Shown here: one piece after another, positions 37,370-45,743 of the stretch
Position numbering within the stretch: position 1 is the first letter of the stretch
Layout: each line of letters starts with the position of its first letter
Origin: an uncultured Clostridia bacterium
GTDB taxonomy: Bacteria > Bacillota > Clostridia > UBA1381
Length of the DNA stretch: 64,000 bases
NCBI GenBank assembly: GCA_934486735.1
Contig: CAKSQL010000008.1
Span: forward strand, 1 to 64,000
Reading direction: 5' to 3'
Translations under genes and position numbers: made by a program
Notes under the pieces: model-generated
The model's database searches: none
What the model saw: only the letters and a program-made list of their open reading frames with translations
Told to the model about the DNA's origin: nothing

Positions 37370-39109
37370 AAGTGTGATATTTTCAGCTGTCACTCCCGAT
37401 ACCGATACATTTTGATTGTTCCCTGCATCAAGCTCGATTTCGCATACGCCGTAGCCGTTTGAAATTGCTGCCTGTGCTGATTTTGAACCTATCGAAACCT
37501 CTGCGCTTTCAACATCATCGGAGGTTGTGAACTCAACCAAGTATGTGCCTGCTCCGAAAATTTCAAGCGCATTGCCGGTTGTCAATGTTCCGCCGAGAAT
37601 ATCTGCCCCGTTTTTGTAAATGTCGGCAACTTTTTGCTTTCTTTCGGATATCAGGTTTCCGTCGGCATCCTCGATATAGACTGCAAGATATGCGCCCTCG
37701 GAAAGACCTGTCGGAATTGTGCCCTTTAAAAGAACACTGTTTTCGCCGTTTTTAAGTGATATATCCTCGGCTTTAACTGCTCTTTCCGCATCTCCGTCAA
37801 CGACAGACATAAACGCCTTTGCATCGCCACCCGATGAATATATCTTCGCAAGAACCATCGCTCCGCCGCCTGCTACGGTATCGAGTGATGTGAAGTACGA
37901 CGGCTCAACGGGATTGTTAATACTGACATCCTTTATATAGAATGTGCCTTTGTTTTCCGTTATAAAGCTTATTTTGAACTTGTCGTGAGCCGTATCCGAG
38001 CCGCGGCTTTCGCCCAGGTAAAACGGGTCGTTTGTTTTCAAAGAGAAATCGACCGAGACCTCCTCAAAATCGTCCTCTCCCGTTGCCGTTATTGTCTTTG
38101 AAAATATTTCATTGTCCATGAGCGTTCCGACAATTTTGATATCGCGCGCATCGCTTTTTATCTTTGTCGAAAAGCTGAGGTTGTTATCCTTAATGTCATT
38201 TTTCGATATAAGGATAATGTTGTCGAAGTAAATTGTCTCTCTCGGAGATAGCTTTGTTCCGCGTGTACCGAGCCAAAGATTTGTATATCCGTTTTCAAAA
38301 TCGGCTTCGGTCGGTATTATTTCAACACTTCCCGACGACCAGCAGCGGCCGGTTTTTCCGACCGGCTCACTGTTTTTGTACCAGTCGTCCCCTCCTCCGT
38401 TCGGATTCGGCTCTGTGAGGGATGGTTTTGTGAAAGAAGCATATAAATCGCGGCTTGAAGTATTGTCCATTACATTGTACGAAAGCAAATATGTTTCGCC
38501 CGGCTTGATTTTATCTGCCGAAAGCTTAACCTTTATTCCGAGTGATTCGTAATGCCAGTCGTTGCCGCCCAAGCCTACGGAAACGCATTTTGTGCTGCCC
38601 TCTGCCGCAGGTGTTTTCACACCGGTATATTCGTCTCCCGTTGCCGAGTTGCTGTACTGTTCTTTTCCTATCTCGGTAATGCCGGGCGATGTCCAGTATG
38701 CCTTTGTTGTGTAAAAGCCTGCCCACTTGTTCTCGGGCGCTGCCGCAGGGTCCGTAAGCTGCTGATTGTCGCCCTTCTGTACAAATATGTCGTCGTTTCC
38801 GTTTTCAAAATTCCAGCTCATCGCACCGGCTGAACGTGTCATTTTGTAAAGGTCTCCGCCGGCTGACATTTCCGCGCCGAACTCTGCGTCCGATGTTGCT
38901 AAAACTCTTATCGACTCTGTCTTTTTGTCTGCCGTAACCACCGATTTTCCTATCGCCTGCCAATTGTTTTTTGCGTTGGTGTTGACACTTCTCAATACTT
39001 CAATTCCGGTCTCGGCGCCGTAAATCGCTCCGCTCATCGCAAAGCACTGCGCGGATACCGAGGCAGCGGCTGTCAATGCCGCAATAAAAGATATAATCCT
39101 TTTTTGCAT
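37352..39109 (-). CDS. Secreted glycan-binding-like protein with the shared module
   Basis: A 585-residue secreted protein without a recognised catalytic domain. A signal peptide (MQKRIISFIAALTAAASVSA...) precedes an N-terminal region and then the beta-sandwich-like module shared with the giant xylanase (about 90-305; SWNFENGNDD, LYASFTKPSL, ADFENGYTNLWLG, IYFDNIILIS). Two further beta-rich regions (about 310-400 and 405-585) match nothing I recognise. The ATG at 39109 has GGGAGG 9 nt upstream; the frame from 39142 is rejected. It lies between the two xylanase genes and is probably a xylan-binding accessory protein (inference). Confidence 0.72.
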   Translation of the reverse strand: MQKRIISFIAALTAAASVSAQCFAMSGAIYGAETGIEVLRSVNTNAKNNWQAIGKSVVTADKKTESIRVLATSDAEFGAEMSAGGDLYKMTRSAGAMSWNFENGNDDIFVQKGDNQQLTDPAAAPENKWAGFYTTKAYWTSPGITEIGKEQYSNSATGDEYTGVKTPAAEGSTKCVSVGLGGNDWHYESLGIKVKLSADKIKPGETYLLSYNVMDNTSSRDLYASFTKPSLTEPNPNGGGDDWYKNSEPVGKTGRCWSSGSVEIIPTEADFENGYTNLWLGTRGTKLSPRETIYFDNIILISKNDIKDNNLSFSTKIKSDARDIKIVGTLMDNEIFSKTITATGEDDFEEVSVDFSLKTNDPFYLGESRGSDTAHDKFKISFITENKGTFYIKDVSINNPVEPSYFTSLDTVAGGGAMVLAKIYSSGGDAKAFMSVVDGDAERAVKAEDISLKNGENSVLLKGTIPTGLSEGAYLAVYIEDADGNLISERKQKVADIYKNGADILGGTLTTGNALEIFGAGTYLVEFTTSDDVESAEVSIGSKSAQAAISNGYGVCEIELDAGNNQNVSVSGVTAENITLKKVLD

Positions 39110-39188
39110 TTTTTTAATCCTCCCTTTCTGTGCCGAAAGCACAAATAAGTCTGTTTGATTGCTGCATGATTTTTATGTATAATTTGTT

Positions 39189-39255
39189 CACAACGTCGCT
39201 TTAAGCGAGTGGTGCTGTACTTGGGTACCGCCCCGAGCGAAAAAGCGGCGTTGTG
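39189..39255. repeat. 67-bp imperfect palindrome between xylanase and binding-protein genes
   Basis: Arms CACAACGTCGCTTT (39189-39202) and AAAGCGGCGTTGTG (39242-39255) pair over 14 positions with one G-T pair. The 39-nt centre can fold further around GTAC/GTAC and GC/GC. It occupies most of the 154-nt gap after the 872-residue xylanase. Its G/C-rich, compact look differs from the A/T-rich gaps nearby. It could be an intercistronic RNA structure or a REP/MITE-like mobile palindrome; I cannot decide. Confidence 0.6.
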
Positions 39256-39263
39256 GGCAAATT

Positions 39264-41882
39264 TTAGAGGTTGTTGCTGACTTGGTTGCTTGAAATTCCT
39301 ACAATATTTCTCTTTTCGTTGTACTCTACCGAGTATTCCATAAGCTCGCAAAGCTCCATTGCTGGAACAAAAAGCACACCGTTTTCGCTGTATAATTCAT
39401 TCTCAAAATCGTGATCCTTAAAGTCAACCTTTTGCGACTTTCCGTCGGTGACATTGAGATAGTGTCCCTTTCTTATGAATGAATAGTGGTCGCCTATCTT
39501 TACAAACTCGATTTTAAGCTCGTTTAAGAGATCCTCACATGCAACATAGGTAACTCCGTCTTTCTCCCGAATCTGAACATTTGCAGGGTCTAATGTGATG
39601 CCGTCTATAACAATGCGCACCTTGCTTGTGTCCTCTTTCAGGATATCCGAGAAAAAGTAGTCGGGGTCTGCAATCGCCCAGAACTGCGGCTTTGCCTGGA
39701 AGTTTCTGTCAAATATCCCTGCATAGTCGGTTCGGCGGAAATCGTCCGAACGGTTTTGGTAGTTGTTCAAATCCTCGAACGACCAGAAGGTTACTCTGCC
39801 GAGTGAATCGGCAAACTCGCGATAAATCTGGAACAGCTCATAATAGAAGTTTGCCTGCGTCATTTCCACAGCTGTCGGAAGTCCGTCCTCGTACAAAAGC
39901 TCGTGCAGCTGAACCTGGTTATCTGTATATGCTGCGAGATCAAGCTCAGTAACATTCAACTCCAAACCGAGTGACGAATAAAGCTCAAATGCCTTTCTTA
40001 TCTGTACCGGCAGCACGTTTGTACGGTAGTGCGACTGGATTCCGAGTACTTGGCAATATACATCGTTTGCTTCGAGTCGTTTCATGAAGTCATAGACCGC
40101 ACGTCTTTTTGACTCGTCCTGCTCGCCGTAGTCGTTGTATCGGAATTTTATGCCGTAGTCTCCGGCTTCCTTCGCATAGCGATGCGCCCAATACATATAC
40201 TCCATATTGCTGCCCATGATCTTTGCATATCCGTATTTGTTTGCATAGACCTCATCACCGGCGAATACTTCCTCGTTTGCGATATCCCATACGCTGATAT
40301 GCCATTTTGAATGGTCTGTACCGGTTGTATATTCATCCGGGTCGCCGTCACCCTCGAAGTGGCGGATAACCTTTTGCGTGTATTCTTTCATTATGACATG
40401 TGCTTCATCCGCCGAAACAGGGTCGCCGTTTTCATTTTTAAGAAAAGCTCCAAAATCTCCGTTGCTTTCCCACGTAAGGGTGTGACCCGCAATATCGTCA
40501 ATTCCGTTCTGAGTTGCAAAGTCCATCATCTGATCCGGAATTGAGAAGTTGTACACTCTTTTCGGAGCTTGATTAGAGTCAAGAATGTTCGGAGTTTTCA
40601 TCGCTCCGTCATGCACCATTGAGTTAAAGTGCTTTGCAATCAGCTGCAAATGTCTGTTCTTTTCTATATTATAATTTTCGAATGTGTTACAGCAAGCTCC
40701 GATTTTAAAGTAATCCTTAAATACATCCTTCAAAATCGGGATATCCTCCTGAATCGGGATATATTTCGGGCTTTTTGATGTCGGAGTTTTTGACATGCCC
40801 TCGGCAACATAATTTTCATCAAAGTCCATATCATCATAAAACTTGCCCGGCACATCCGCTCTTATTATAAAATCGTCAACATAATATTCGTTTCGGTTGC
40901 CGTCTCCGTTTGTTATTCTGAAGCCCATCGTCTTTACCGGAGCATAGGCTCTGCCATCTATTGTCGCTTCAATGTAATGCCATTCATCGTCGTTTACCGT
41001 CATCGTGGAATGTAAATTCCACTTAGATCCATCTTTATAAGTAACCAAACATTCCTGAATACTGAAGCGATCCGATTGCACCTTGGGGTCTTTTTTTACC
41101 CATGCCGACACGGTATATTTTGCATCCTGCAATGTCGGTTCAACAATACGTACCGTCAGATGATTCCAGTCGTCGGTTCTGTTCGCAACCTTACAGGAAA
41201 ACTGTCCTGTGTGTGCCGAGACCTCATCGGTATATTCAAGATCCGCGTCCTGAGTTTCGAAAATCTCGGCGGTATTCTTTTCAAATGCCGCTCTCATAAG
41301 AAGATTTCCGTCATATTGAGATTTTATATCCGGCACCGGAACGATACCCTGTGTTTTTGAAAGCTTTTCCGATTTTACAACAAAATCGTCAATATCAAAG
41401 CTCTGCTGCACACCGTTGCTGTCAACGTTAAAGAACAACTGCAAATCGTTGCCGTATGTCATGAATGTCGTGTCGACATTCGCTTTAAACTGTGTCCATG
41501 CGCCGTTTTTCATCGTTTTGCTGTCCAGGATATAATCGGTGTTTGTTCCGTTGGTGTTTACCCTTACCACCAGCTTTCCATAAGCCGTCTTTTCCTCACC
41601 GGTAAGACGCATTTTTACGGATACGCTCGAACGGCATTTCTTTTCAAGCTGACCCAAAATTGTTCTGAATACCTCGTTGTTTTCGCCCGGTACTACCGAA
41701 AGCACTTTGCCATTTGTATCCTCGGTCAGCTTGGTATCGAGATTAAATTCAAGCGCGCCTGCCGTTCCGTCGTCAAAATTGATGTCATAGACAGTGTACG
41801 GCAGCTCCTCCGGAGCAGCCACTGCCGGTACTGCCGGCAAAAGCAGCATCAGCGACATCATTATGCAAATTATTCTTCGCAT
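39264..41882 (-). CDS. GH10 endo-1,4-beta-xylanase with CBMs and stalk domain
   Basis: An 872-residue secreted xylanase. A signal peptide (1-22) precedes two N-terminal beta-sandwich modules (about 25-175 and 190-345), the second CBM22/CBM4-like, then GH10 (about 386-741). The acid/base is Glu537 in WDIANEEVF, the nucleophile Glu646 in NVTELDLAAY. Where most GH10 enzymes have a WHSQ-like motif after GHTL, this one reads GHTLTWESN, a possible change in the glycone subsites. A copper-amine-oxidase-like domain (about 755-865) ends the protein. Its ATG overlaps the DUF4340 stop (TAATG), so it is translationally coupled to the ABC/Gld module. Confidence 0.93.
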   Translation of the reverse strand: MRRIICIMMSLMLLLPAVPAVAAPEELPYTVYDINFDDGTAGALEFNLDTKLTEDTNGKVLSVVPGENNEVFRTILGQLEKKCRSSVSVKMRLTGEEKTAYGKLVVRVNTNGTNTDYILDSKTMKNGAWTQFKANVDTTFMTYGNDLQLFFNVDSNGVQQSFDIDDFVVKSEKLSKTQGIVPVPDIKSQYDGNLLMRAAFEKNTAEIFETQDADLEYTDEVSAHTGQFSCKVANRTDDWNHLTVRIVEPTLQDAKYTVSAWVKKDPKVQSDRFSIQECLVTYKDGSKWNLHSTMTVNDDEWHYIEATIDGRAYAPVKTMGFRITNGDGNRNEYYVDDFIIRADVPGKFYDDMDFDENYVAEGMSKTPTSKSPKYIPIQEDIPILKDVFKDYFKIGACCNTFENYNIEKNRHLQLIAKHFNSMVHDGAMKTPNILDSNQAPKRVYNFSIPDQMMDFATQNGIDDIAGHTLTWESNGDFGAFLKNENGDPVSADEAHVIMKEYTQKVIRHFEGDGDPDEYTTGTDHSKWHISVWDIANEEVFAGDEVYANKYGYAKIMGSNMEYMYWAHRYAKEAGDYGIKFRYNDYGEQDESKRRAVYDFMKRLEANDVYCQVLGIQSHYRTNVLPVQIRKAFELYSSLGLELNVTELDLAAYTDNQVQLHELLYEDGLPTAVEMTQANFYYELFQIYREFADSLGRVTFWSFEDLNNYQNRSDDFRRTDYAGIFDRNFQAKPQFWAIADPDYFFSDILKEDTSKVRIVIDGITLDPANVQIREKDGVTYVACEDLLNELKIEFVKIGDHYSFIRKGHYLNVTDGKSQKVDFKDHDFENELYSENGVLFVPAMELCELMEYSVEYNEKRNIVGISSNQVSNNL

Positions 41883-42772
41883 TACATCACAACCTCTCTG
41901 AATGATTTTATAAATTTAAAGTAATCCGAAATAACCTCGAAAATTATTCCGTCATTTACTTTTATATACACACCTTTTTCCGTCTCATTGCCTATCAGAA
42001 TTTTATCGGTGTTTCCTTTTTTATCGGTTATCGAAACCGTTGCGGACGGATTGTCAAGTCCGCATTTTTCTTCGTTTTCCGGCGTATCCTCCATTGAGGA
42101 CAGGCAGTACATTCCGCCGAAATACCTCGTTACCTGCCGTCTTACAAGCTCTTCCTTTAAGCTTTCCTTAAAGTTATCGCTTTCAAAAATCCAGCCGCCG
42201 TCCTGCTTTATTATAGCTATCGGCGGCGAACCGTCGACATCTATCCGCGCTATGTCGCTGTACTCGATTCCGTAGACATAGGTTTCAAGCATTTGGCTTT
42301 TTTCGGTCTGAATCGCCTGACCGACCATTGAATAAACGGTGTAGACTCTTGTTTTGTCATATAAAATATAGAACTCTGTCTCGGACGGCGTTCTTCTTCC
42401 GAGTGTGAACGAAACCGTTCCGCCGCCCTTTCTTGTATATTCTATCTTATACGAATCATCGCCAAAGCCGTACTCCGATATATCGTCAGCCTGGATACGC
42501 TTGCCGTCGAATTTCAAAAGCGACGGTATAAACGACTCAATCGCGCTCACTGCCGAGTTGTCGCTGTCCTTGACATGCCATCCGCTGTCATCGTTTACAA
42601 GGCTCCAGCTGTCCGCACCGTGTATAAAAGCGATGCTTTCCAGTTCATCCTCCTTGAAATCAACCAAAAGCTGTCTGCCGCTGTCCTTTTCCTTTTGCCC
42701 GAATGTGAGCCACGCCGCAGCGATACCCAGGACAAGAAATACCGAAACAAGTACAAGATTTCTTTTATTCAT
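41882..42772 (-). CDS. DUF4340 protein, partner of the Gld-like ABC module
   Basis: A 296-residue protein with an N-terminal TM segment (about 6-24) and an extracytoplasmic beta-rich DUF4340 domain (WSLVNDDSGWHVKD, IEYTRKGGGTVSFTLG, LETYVYGIEYSDIARIDVDG). DUF4340 proteins recur next to GldG-type ABC auxiliary proteins; no molecular function is established. Here it overlaps the GldF-GldG gene by 4 nt (ATGA) and its stop overlaps the xylanase start, making a coupled series of cistrons. Confidence 0.9.
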   Translation of the reverse strand: MNKRNLVLVSVFLVLGIAAAWLTFGQKEKDSGRQLLVDFKEDELESIAFIHGADSWSLVNDDSGWHVKDSDNSAVSAIESFIPSLLKFDGKRIQADDISEYGFGDDSYKIEYTRKGGGTVSFTLGRRTPSETEFYILYDKTRVYTVYSMVGQAIQTEKSQMLETYVYGIEYSDIARIDVDGSPPIAIIKQDGGWIFESDNFKESLKEELVRRQVTRYFGGMYCLSSMEDTPENEEKCGLDNPSATVSITDKKGNTDKILIGNETEKGVYIKVNDGIIFEVISDYFKFIKSFREVVM

Positions 42773-44835
42773 CGGTTCTTCCTCCTTCTGTGCACAACGA
42801 ACGCCATTGCAAAGACCGCAAGCGGAAGTGCCACTCCGAATATCGCTGTCAGGAGAGCCTGCATACCTGCGTTCAGATTCAGACTTCTGCTCATTATGCT
42901 TTTCGGAGCAACCGTCAGATTTTCCTTATAGTTTAAAAGGTATTTGACGCTGTTTACAAAAAACTCCTTATTGCAATAATCGGTTGCTTCGAGTATATCC
43001 CCCAGCTCGCTGTTGGACGGAGTTAAAAATTGTGAGCTTGCCGCAAGTATCACCTTCGATGAATTTTCGTAATTTTCCGATATTGCCGAAACAGTAAAAG
43101 TACCGGTCTTTATCTTTTCGCTTAAGGTGTCATCCCTGACCGTACGCGATGATGTTTTATCGTCTGTGACTGCAAGATTTGTGACCCCTTTATCCTTATC
43201 TATAGTTATCGGACTCACAACCGGGAAAAGCAGATTTCTGACCCCTGTCAGATTCTCCGTTATCTTATGCTTTGTCGGAATAGTCAAAAGGTAAAGTCTG
43301 TTATTTCGTATAACCTCGGACAGGTTATCAACCGTCAGAACGGTATCCTCCATTGTCATTCCGTAATCGGCGGCTATCTGTTTTAATCTCGGAATCCGGT
43401 ATCCGGGATTGAGTATCAGATACAATTTTCCGCCGCCTGCAAGATAATTTCTTATCGTCTCGTCCTCGCCGGCTGTTATATCCTTTGTCGGCGCAAATAT
43501 CACAATCACATCTGCATCCGACACAATCTCGGCAACGTCCGCACTTTGTGCGGTCTGCATATTTTCAGATTTCAGCACGCTTATCGGCTTTTCATAGCCA
43601 TTTTCGCCATGATTGGTGAGCCAATACACCTTTGACTCATTTTCGCCCAAAACATAGTCAATCGCTTTTGTCAGCTTTTCTTCCAAGCTGAAGCCCAGTT
43701 CACGCGACAGATTTCCGCTTGTGCTTTTCTTCACATAGAACGAGGATTCCGGCTCGACTATCGTGAATCGCTTTGAACTTTCTACAATTATCGAACCTTT
43801 GGCTATCGCCTCGCCGTTTGCCGAATATTTCGATGTGAATGTCGGATTTTTCACCAGATCCACATTTTTCAGCGTGATTTTTTTCGATGCGCGGTCATAT
43901 CTTGCAAGTACCTCGCCGATATACGGATTTTCACTGCCGCTTTCGGCAAGATAGTACATTGTGATATTATCGTCCATCGAATCCAAATACTTTTTGGTAT
44001 CATCGGTCAGTTCAAAAACTCCGTTATGCGACATATCGAATGTCATCTGCACTCTTTTCGAAAGCTTATCGGCAACGTAATTAATAAGTATAAACGATGC
44101 CGCAATGCACAAAACAGCCAATATCACATCTCTCTTTTTGCCCGACTTTACCTCAATTCTTTCCTGGTAGATAATCGTGAGCAATACAAAAACCGCCGAA
44201 AAGCTTAAAAAGTATATAACCGCTTTTAAATCGAATATCCCGACCAAAAATTTACTGTAGTATGTCGGAAGTGCGAAAAATTTCACTATGGCATTTGAAG
44301 TGACACCGGTCAGCCAATCCGACAGATAAAGCGTGAAACACGCTAAAAGTCCGAGTACCGCCGCGACAACCTGGTTTTCGGTCAGTGCCGAAATAAACAT
44401 TCCGACAGATATGAATGCCATACCCAGCAGCATAAAGCCTATGTACACCGACACAATTTCACCAAAGGTCTGACCGCGGAAGAATATCATAACCATCGCC
44501 GAAAGCGAGTTTATAATCACCGCGATGAAGAACACGACTGCGGCGGCTATATATTTGCCAAGGACTATTTCCCACTTTGCAAGCGGTGCCGAGAGATACA
44601 GACTGCTTGTTCCCGACTTCTTTTCTCCGGCAAAGAGACCCATTGTCAGAACAGGAATGAGCAGAACAAACGCAACGACTGTATTTTCGAGCATTACGCC
44701 GACATCCGAATTTCCGCCGACTACATTATAGGTTATAAAGAAATATCCCGAAATCAGCAGAAACACTCCGATAAATATATATCCTCTGACGGTGCAGAAA
44801 TACGACCTCAGTTCCTTTTCTATTATCGCTTTCAT
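42769..44835 (-). CDS. Fused GldF-GldG ABC-2 permease
   Basis: A 688-residue membrane protein. The N-terminal GldF-like ABC-2 permease half (about 1-215, six TM segments, starting MKAIIEKELRSYFCTVRGY and containing GLFAGEKKSGTSSLYLSAPL) is fused to a GldG-type ABC auxiliary half (about 230-650; ITMYYLAESG, VYWLTNHGE, YLAGGGKLYLILNPG), with a final TM segment near 660-680. In Bacteroidetes, GldA/F/G belong to the gliding apparatus; in Firmicutes, fused versions are widespread but uncharacterised. It pairs with the ATPase upstream (4-nt overlap) and DUF4340 downstream. Confidence 0.9.
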   Translation of the reverse strand: MKAIIEKELRSYFCTVRGYIFIGVFLLISGYFFITYNVVGGNSDVGVMLENTVVAFVLLIPVLTMGLFAGEKKSGTSSLYLSAPLAKWEIVLGKYIAAAVVFFIAVIINSLSAMVMIFFRGQTFGEIVSVYIGFMLLGMAFISVGMFISALTENQVVAAVLGLLACFTLYLSDWLTGVTSNAIVKFFALPTYYSKFLVGIFDLKAVIYFLSFSAVFVLLTIIYQERIEVKSGKKRDVILAVLCIAASFILINYVADKLSKRVQMTFDMSHNGVFELTDDTKKYLDSMDDNITMYYLAESGSENPYIGEVLARYDRASKKITLKNVDLVKNPTFTSKYSANGEAIAKGSIIVESSKRFTIVEPESSFYVKKSTSGNLSRELGFSLEEKLTKAIDYVLGENESKVYWLTNHGENGYEKPISVLKSENMQTAQSADVAEIVSDADVIVIFAPTKDITAGEDETIRNYLAGGGKLYLILNPGYRIPRLKQIAADYGMTMEDTVLTVDNLSEVIRNNRLYLLTIPTKHKITENLTGVRNLLFPVVSPITIDKDKGVTNLAVTDDKTSSRTVRDDTLSEKIKTGTFTVSAISENYENSSKVILAASSQFLTPSNSELGDILEATDYCNKEFFVNSVKYLLNYKENLTVAPKSIMSRSLNLNAGMQALLTAIFGVALPLAVFAMAFVVHRRRKNR

Positions 44836-45731
44836 GACCCTGCGCCTCCTTTATCGGTTGCTTTCATAAATTCGTCCTCGACATTGACGCGGTAATCACT
44901 CAAGCCGACAATCGGGAGTCTTTCCTCCGCCAAGCGATAAAAGATATCATTAAGAGCCGCTCTGTCAGCTTCGACAATATACGCTCCGCCCTTTTTCTCG
45001 ACATTCGCCACACCGTCAACCGACAAAAGTGTTTCAACTATTTTTGTGCGGTCACCGATTATTTTATAAGCGTACATGCTCTTTTCTTCAAAGCTGTTGT
45101 CAAGCTTTTTAACAATGCTGCCGCTGTTTATTATGATGATTCTGTCGCAGACAAAAGATATTTCCGAAAGGATATGTGAGCTTAAAAGTATGCCGTAGTT
45201 TTTCTTCATGCTTTTTATAAGCTCCAGTGTCTGCTTTTTCTGCACGGGGTCGAGCCCCACCGTCGGCTCATCCAAGATTATATAATCCGAATTCCCGACA
45301 AACGCCTGTGCAAGACCTATTCTCTGCTTATATCCCTTTGACAGATTGCCTATTACGCGGTGCTCTACGCCTTTTAATCCAAACTTATTTATCAGCTCGT
45401 CAAGTCCGATTTTTCCCTCGCCCTTTTTGAATTTTGCAACGGTCGAAAGATATTCCCGAACCGTAAACTCGGTATAAAGCGGAGGTCTCTCCGGCAGATA
45501 GCCTATCTTTGCTTTAAAAACAACCGGGTCAGAGCGCAAAAGCACTCCGTCCGCTTCGGCACTGCCGGAGGTCGGTGCAAGACAGCCCGAAATCATATTC
45601 ATCGTGGTTGACTTTCCTGCACCGTTAGGACCTATAAAGCCTACAATTTCGCCTTTGGAAAGTGTAAAGGAAATATCCTTCACACCGCATATTTTTCCAT
45701 ATGTTTTGCTAAGCGATTGTATATCCAGCAT
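44832..45731 (-). CDS. ABC transporter ATPase (GldA-like)
   Basis: A 299-residue ABC-2-type ATPase. Walker A GPNGAGKST, Q-loop YLPERPPLY, signature LSKGYKQRIGLAQAFVG and Walker B YIILDEPTVGLDP are all present, plus a C-terminal regulatory extension. YLPE-x-PPLY and the SKGYKQR signature are typical of GldA/CcmA-like proteins working with ABC-2 exporters. It is the energising subunit for the GldF-GldG protein, with which it overlaps by 4 nt. AAAGGAG precedes the ATG. It lies 12 nt after the SLH gene. Confidence 0.93.
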   Translation of the reverse strand: MLDIQSLSKTYGKICGVKDISFTLSKGEIVGFIGPNGAGKSTTMNMISGCLAPTSGSAEADGVLLRSDPVVFKAKIGYLPERPPLYTEFTVREYLSTVAKFKKGEGKIGLDELINKFGLKGVEHRVIGNLSKGYKQRIGLAQAFVGNSDYIILDEPTVGLDPVQKKQTLELIKSMKKNYGILLSSHILSEISFVCDRIIIINSGSIVKKLDNSFEEKSMYAYKIIGDRTKIVETLLSVDGVANVEKKGGAYIVEADRAALNDIFYRLAEERLPIVGLSDYRVNVEDEFMKATDKGGAGS

Positions 45732-45743
45732 AACCTTTCTCCT

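Noticed and set aside
39073..39351. 92-residue minus-strand ORF across the palindrome
   Set aside because: It overlaps the end of the 872-residue xylanase and the start of the 585-residue gene, spans a palindrome, and resembles no protein family; there is no ribosome-binding site at its start.
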